Shown here piece by piece: positions 57,884 to 64,000 of a stretch of DNA of 64,000 nt (positions are counted from its first letter, which is position 1; every line of letters begins with the position of its first letter). The stretch comes from Casuarina equisetifolia (Eukaryota > Streptophyta > Magnoliopsida > Fagales > Casuarinaceae). Location of the stretch: positions 4,201,931 through 4,265,930 of the forward strand of contig CM052357.1 of assembly GCA_028551475.1 (NCBI GenBank), given 5' to 3'. The notes below the pieces were generated by a model, which was given only the letters and a program-made list of their open reading frames with translations, made no database searches and had not been told where the DNA came from. Position numbers and translations under genes: made by a program.

Positions 57884-60800
57884 GTGCCTGATTAGTGCTA
57901 AGTGGAAGTTTGATTTGCTTATGAAAATTTTTATCTTTTTGTTTAAGTGGGGTTTGATGCATATAAATGCTAGAAGTCTTGCTGCACACAAAGGCCGGCT
58001 GAAGCAGCGCATGTTTTTGGTCTAAGATTCATTTGCTGCACGGGCCTAGTGACCAAACTATTTTTCTTGATTACCAATCTGTTCTTTGGGAGGAAAGGAG
58101 GTTAAAAGCGATCAGTTGCAGAGGACCCTGAAGTTGCAAGACATCAAGGTGAGCAAATGCATTCTTCCGTCTGACGTAGTGCAGACGGTGATCAAGCTGA
58201 CCAACTTGTGTGGGAACAAAATTGTTGAATGAATCATATTCTTACAGGCGTATTGTAGAAGAAAGGGAAAAAAACTGACGATAAAGATAAAACTTATAGA
58301 ACTTGTTATTCGGATATCATAACAAAATTACTCCTATCTCGTACAGGAAACCAACTATTTGCAGCTAACTGGGGCACTTGCTTTGAACTTTTCAAGCTTG
58401 CGTCCGAGGCAATGATGCTTGTTAGACTAGGCATGACAGTACGCAGTCAATGCTAAACAATTGTACAAGAAAGAGTGCAGAGCTTTTCTTTTATGTTACT
58501 AAATTCTACAGTAATCGATTAATCATGCAATTAGAATCACAACACCTGGGTTATATTTAGTAATTAGCAAAAATGTTCCAGCAACGTTAAACCGCTAATA
58601 TGGAATTTATCGCATATGCTACCCAATCTTATTTATACAACACATGGATGATTGCCTTGTTATATATTTGTATACTATGTGTTCACACAAAATATTTTGT
58701 GCATTATGTCAAAAAGGAGATACCAGGATTGGACGGATACTGAACGAGAAAAAGAAGCACATGAGGGCCATTTGGGTCGCGGAGGAATTTCTGAAATGCA
58801 CTCGGACGTACCAAGATGTTGGTTCAGACGGGTGTCTACCTAAGCAGGCAAGCGGGTTTTCAGAGGACGAGACATGGCCTTATAAACTCGAAGGAGACGA
58901 AATCTTGCTTGATAAAAGATGCCATTTCGGAAGAAGACATTCTTGATGAAGGAAACACTCTTTGGCCGGGAGTAAAAGGAAGCGACAGTGAAGATAAGAA
59001 ATTAAAAGGTTGCTACCAATTAAGCTGGGTGCTTCTCGGGTGCATTCGAAGTAGATTTCTAATGTAAAGTTCTTGAGTCAAAAAACACGACGCCATCAGT
59101 CACTGAAATCATAATTTAGAAAAAGAGTAAGGCTCCTTATGTTTTCTACCGAGAGAGAAATACCTGGCCAAACGCCAAAGACAGAGTTTCCTTTATTACT
59201 TGCTGCTAAACATGATATCACTGAAATGGTGGAGAAAATTCTAAAAATATTTTTCAGTTGCCATAAACGACAACAATAAGGACGGGAAGAATATAATACT
59301 GTTGGCGGTGATGAATAGGAAACTAGATGTATATCAATTCCTCTTACGAAGAGATATACAGAGGGACCACGGTAAAATCTTATTTATTTTATTGTTTACG
59401 ATTGCTGATCTAAGAATAGTTGTCAAAGATATTCTGTCATGTGTCGCTTGTGCCGGACGAATTATTGATACCGCGTAGTCTTTTGCGGACTCATCATAAA
59501 GTAAGCTCTTACTCTTTTCTTTTTCTTTTTTTTAATTAACCAATGTTTTTGCATATCTAAGTTATTCTTGCATGACAGCTTAGAAAAACCATACTACCGC
59601 GCAAAATTTCTATAGAACAACTTTGAGTCATTTATTTTTTAATAGTTTGGATATTTATGGGGATATGCTCTGTTTATTTTTCATCAAGTTTGTGAGCATG
59701 GAAATTCAAATCCCACTTTTCCTGAGTTTACTACCATAAATATAGATATGAAATTTGCGGGAAAGGTGCCAAAAGTGGGATTTGAATTTCCATCTTTACT
59801 TTGTTCAAAATAAATATAGATATGAAAATGGCAATATGCCAGCTATAGACCAGAATTCATTATAATTAGAATAGTGTCACAAAGAAAGTAGATGCGGTGC
59901 AAAAAAATGCTGTCAAGAATGGCAAAAGGTTTACGGCACACTTATTTAGGATAGTTAGGCTTCAAAACTTATGCTTTGTAATGTTTACAAAAGTATATAA
60001 CCACAGATTGTGGCATTGTAATTCTAAAATATATATATATATATAGAAAAATTTGATGAATACTTTAAAGAGTAATTGATCTTTAACGCTTCAGTTTTAT
60101 CTACATAAATTAGAAACTTCCATATTGAAATGTCCTACAAACATAAAGTTTTGATGTGAATATAAAGAAACATTGGACCAAGTTTTCAAAGAGCATTGTA
60201 AGATCGAATTAGGAGACTTTGCAAAGAGATATTAGAATGAAAATAAAACATACTCATCGATTTTACTCAGCTGATGAAAGCTATGGACTAACTTCTAGAA
60301 CCCATGTAATCATGTATGGAAGGGGGAGATAACAAGAAAGAGAGATAAGGAATAAAGGATTGTAATTAATGGATTGTTAGGGTTTGCCGTAGCTAAGATT
60401 TATTAAAGCATGTATGTTGGGTCAAGTCAAAAGTTGATATCTTAACCCTTCCCACCGGTTCCTTACCCAACACGCATAAGAAGTAGATGGGTTGAGTTTG
60501 GCGAAGTTGAAATAGCACACCGGGTTCTGTAGATTTGGTTATACTGATCCATTTGAAGCTCTCTTAGTTGAGGACTTTCAAAGAATTCAACCTTTTTATT
60601 TTATTTTATCCATATCAAAAGGTCTTACAACAATTCAATGATGATTTTGATTCACTAATTCAAATAACCTTTAACTATTTTTTCATTAAAGCAAATCCTT
60701 GGATTTTCCTTCTCCATTACCTTGGTTTATAAATCAAAGTAAAATATACTTTATGATTTCCGAAATAATTACTTATAGTGAAAAAGGATCTCTAATAGTT

Positions 60801-61070
60801 CAATGTTTTGGTTAAGTCGTACTCCAATTACACAAATAGTGAAAATTACGAATCAAACAAACCATGATTTATTGACATATAAATTTAAGCTTCCACAACC
60901 ACTACATAACATATAGGGAAAAAATACATCAACAAGCTATTCATTTCCAAGAGCCACTTATTCTATTTAAAGGAATTCTGCAGCTTTTGAGAAATTCTTA
61001 TGACAATTTTCTTAGATGTGAACATTTGAAAATGTTTGCTGTTGCAAACCATCCGTGTGGAGGTTCAAAC
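57884..61070. other. Gene-free part of unit B
   Basis: Counterpart of 12.8-14.27 plus 16.57-18.15 kb. The hairpin repeat is at about 59.70-59.83 kb. Frames at 58.64-59.07 kb are like those in unit A but have no motif. There is a short AT run near 60.03 kb. No gene is called. Confidence 0.4.
59474..59476. other. Junction of the 2.3-kb deletion in unit B
   Basis: Left of the junction the sequence follows unit A up to CGT at 14,273-14,275. Right of it, it follows unit A from CGT at 16,565-16,567. The three shared bases lie at 59,474-59,476. The 3.4-4.5 kb paralogue is continuous across the right side, so A has the older arrangement. Confidence 0.75.
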
Positions 61071-63852
61071 TCAGAATGGCACGGGATCAACGAGCAAAAT
61101 AGTTATGAAACCTTTGAGGTGACCTTGAGCATTGGAGTAGCCATCATCGTCCTTGTATAAGACATCCATCACTCGCGCAAGGTTGAAAACTTGCATGATA
61201 ACTGACATAGGAACACCAGTCGGGCAAAGGCATTCTTCGTTCATATCCTTCCATGCATCTGTAACTTGTTTTTGAAGCTCTTGCCTCGCTTTTTCTTCTG
61301 TAACGCCATGTTGCATCATGTAACATTCAATAGCTGAGGGAATATGTTCTCTTTTTCTTTCAATCTAAAATCGTTAAATCATTATGTTAGAAAGGCAAAT
61401 TATGTGTTTAAAATATCATCAGAAAATAAAGAATTAGATAGTTTGAAACAAAAATAAATCTTAGATGGGAATAAAATAATACCTTATGTGACACCATGTC
61501 ATCCATGAGTCTACAAACCATTGATGAAGCTCTAAGGACTTTAGGATTACTTAATAACCACTTAAAGGAATCTTCTATGATGATGTCTCCCATTCCAACC
61601 AAAAATGTAGTTGCTAACAACTTATAGCCACAGGAAATCATTGCAACGCCCATATATTCATCAAATGTTGGTATGTACTTTTGGTGTAACCATTTAGCTT
61701 CATGAAAGTAAGCTCTAACTTGATTTATCATCTAACAAAAAAAGAAATTACTATTAGATTAATTAAAAGTACAACATACAAACTGTTTCTTGTATTTTCT
61801 AAAAGGTTTCAATGAAGGAAGTTAACTTTTGCATTAAGCTTCAAAATTGCTTGAAATTAATTTGGAAAAAGTTACCAACCAATTCTTAAGATTTACATTC
61901 ATGTCAAAGTGGCCATCAAGATATTTGCCCAATTCTATGCAAATTTCATCTATTTTTCTAGTGAAATCCTCATGAAAGTATAATTGTACACTTGACTAAA
62001 TTATAAAAAATTAAATTAAAGGATCATTCTCCTAACCACCCCTTACAAAGGCTAACTATATGCTTTTGACACAAAAATGATTAACCATCATTCATAGCAA
62101 AATGACAACCACCCTTTTATAGGGACTTTTCTTTTGCTTCTTTCTTAATATTTTTAATTAGTTTTATTTCTAGTTTAATTAAAGAATGAAAAACTTTTTG
62201 AAATTGTTTACATTAAAAAATTAGAATGAATAATCACTTCTATTACAAAAAACTTAAGATAAGACTTTCTAAAGATGATTTGTGTGCTATCAATTGAATC
62301 GATGCAATCCGAAAAATGATGGATTAAGCTTGTAATTTTTCAAAAACCCTTTTAAATTTGTGTACTCAATGCTTACTGCTTCTCTTGCATATTTGATATA
62401 GTACAACCTTCCTTCACCTATTACTTTCTCCATTTCATAGTAAATCTCTAGGATTTTCCGATAACACACTTCCATGTACTTGGGAAGTTGATCTATGACA
62501 CCAATGTCCCACCTGTAAAGTAGATTGTCTATTAAGGGGCTGTTATAATATTAATTTAATAATTAGAAGACTAAAGCTATGACAACAACATGTGAGTTTC
62601 ACTCAAAGGTAGAAAGAATGAGTGTCAATTATTACCTCTCAATTGCATTAGTAAATAGCTTAAGTTCTTCAAATGTGCCATACACATCATAGATATCATC
62701 TACAATGGAGGTCATTGCTATCACTTTGGTTAGTATGCTTCTAGCAAGGAGATATTGAGGCTGGAAATACACTGTTGATGCCCAAAAATAACACTCTACA
62801 ATTCTATCTCTTGCAAAAGGTAGTTTCGTTGGAACATCTAGGTCTTTCCACCACCTACAAAAAAGAAAATTTCATAGAATCATTTTGTCAATTTGTATTA
62901 ACGTAAATGCGTACTTACAATTGTAACAATTGCATGACTTAAGAATTAACCTTGTAATGTCTGAAAGTTCTTTTTGGTGCAAGTTCTGCAATAGGTTGAA
63001 ATCTAACTTTGCAAAAGTAAGAAGTATGTTATTATGTGAAGCATCCTCCTCGTAGATAGAAATGAAATGTCTTGCTTCCAACCTTGGTATTCCTTTACGA
63101 ATAGGCTGTTTTAAGGCATGGGTTACTTGAGCTGCAAAAGGAGCACTTAAGTGGGATGCTATGGCCTCAAGTTGTGTTCTAGTGAAGACAAGTGCTTCTT
63201 CTAATATATCTTCCCCATGTATTCTAAGATGTGTAGCTTCATACAAGCTCAATATTCCACGCACATCATTGGCAAGTGACTCCTTGAACTTCCTATGATT
63301 TTCCATGAACTTGACAAACTTATCTACTTATCATTGAATCAAATGAGATGTGTCAAATATAAGATAACATGAAGTAAAAAATAAAAAAAAGAATGGCTAA
63401 TTCACATTTTGAACATATATAAATGAGTGCTTACAATGAAAAATATAGTAGCAATTCTAGATTTTGCTTCAAAAGTGGTTTCTATTAGAGCAAGGTCCCC
63501 TATGCAAACTTTGAAGAAGCATTTTACCAATAAAAAAAAGTTAAGCAACAAAAAAAAGATCATATAATATACCACATGAAATGTAATAACCCTCTTGTCT
63601 CAATAGTCGAAATTGGAGTGCAACCATGTAAAGGTCATTGTTATTTTCAAGATCATCATGGTCATGAAGAGTCTTGTGCAATTGTCGCAAAATCTCTTCA
63701 ATCTCAGTTTCAAAGTGATAAGATATTCCTAAACGTTGAATTGCATCAATTAGCTCTAGTTTTTGTAAAGGCTTCTCATTTGGAGTGATAAGCATCGTCT
63801 TCACTTTGTTCTTCAATTCCTGAATTTGCTGCTTTAAATTCTCATCAGTGTC
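61071..63852 (-). CDS. Sesquiterpene-type (TPS-a) synthase, unit B copy, apparently functional, partial
   Basis: Exons 2-7 on the minus strand: 63852-63573, 63323-62951, 62854-62636, 62512-62377, 61731-61483 and 61364-61071. They total 1,551 nt (516 codons plus stop), all with GT/AG borders and the same phases as unit A. Exon 1 (RRx8W) should lie about 0.35 kb beyond the window end. Motifs are WWKDLDVP at the start of exon 4, RDR, DDIYD (62,700-62,686; Mg2+ binding) and DDMVSHK-IE across exons 6/7. The C-terminus is DPVPF. Predicted role: cytosolic cyclisation of farnesyl diphosphate to a sesquiterpene; product unknown. The protein is very similar to the unit A copy but has neither of its two faults, so this is the likely active gene. 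No promoter is in the window. Confidence 0.9.
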
Positions 63853-63905
63853 CTGTTCATGCAACTTAAAGATTAATATGTGCAACTCTAGGTGATATGT
63901 GTCAA

Positions 63906-63926
63906 AGAGAGAGAGAGAGAGAGAGA
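63906..63926. repeat. (GA)n microsatellite in synthase intron 1
   Basis: About 10 AG units between exon 1 and exon 2 of the unit B synthase. Unit A has only 'aaaaagaggg' here (20,994). Confidence 0.9.
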
Positions 63927-64000
63927 TGGCTAGCATATGAATAAGACTACAATTTAGGTCCAAATGTATCTTTTGTCATGGAAAAGGCAAGTTCAAGGCA

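Larger units (their letters stand above)
55230..64000. repeat. Segmental duplication unit B
   Basis: Collinear with 9.56-21.0 kb in the same orientation and continuing past the window end. Compared with A it lacks about 370 bp near 56.61 kb and has other sequence at 56.69-56.83 kb. It also lacks the 2.3-kb piece holding the PGG-ankyrin relic (junction at 59,474-59,476). Coding exons are better preserved here than in A. Confidence 0.85.

Overview
The window is nuclear DNA from a core eudicot plant. It has genes with introns bounded by GT and AG, TIR-NBS-LRR (TNL) immune receptors, which monocots lack, and seven-exon sesquiterpene-type terpene synthases. The DNA between genes is AT-rich and full of transposon debris. 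The genus cannot be fixed from the sequence; a woody rosid is only a guess.

Layout. 1-2.2 kb: last three exons of a TNL (LRR and C-JID). 2.2-9.5 kb: TNL 3' flank, a PGG-ankyrin remnant, an unidentified minus-strand gene, a solo-LTR-like insert and a foldback element. 9.5-21.5 kb (unit A): TNL tail, a relic of 'module' exons, a broken PGG-ankyrin gene and a minus-strand terpene synthase with two disabling mutations. 21.5-24.5 kb: the synthase promoter and a displaced second copy of it. 24.5-30.9 kb: broken LRR, TNL flank, a SINE-like insert, an LTR-like insert and half a foldback. 31.1-37.0 kb: one complete TNL with an unusual N-terminus. 37-45 kb: flank and repeats. 45.7-46.6 kb: a TIR-only gene ending in membrane segments. 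50.2-55.2 kb: two broken TNL copies. 55.2-64 kb (unit B): tandem repeat of unit A, ending in an apparently intact terpene synthase whose first exon lies beyond the window.

The most interesting object is the TNL at 31.1-37.0 kb. Its TIR domain is preceded in frame by four to five tandem exon-encoded hydrophobic modules, all split by phase-2 introns at an Arg codon, and then by a Ser/Thr-rich linker of about six degenerate repeats. If translated as one protein (about 1,630 residues) it would be a membrane-tethered TNL. Orphan copies of the module exons sit in units A and B without any TIR. The TIR-only gene at 45.7 kb is another membrane-linked TIR in the same cluster, and it lacks the glutamate usually needed for TIR NADase activity.

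The cluster appears to have grown by duplication of blocks that include the TNL 3' flanks. Two examples are the A/B tandem copy and a 0.93-kb promoter copy. A 2.3-kb deletion in unit B with a 3-bp microhomology shows how such copies then diverge. Immune receptors and a terpene synthase pair are interleaved, but nothing in the sequence shows that they act together.
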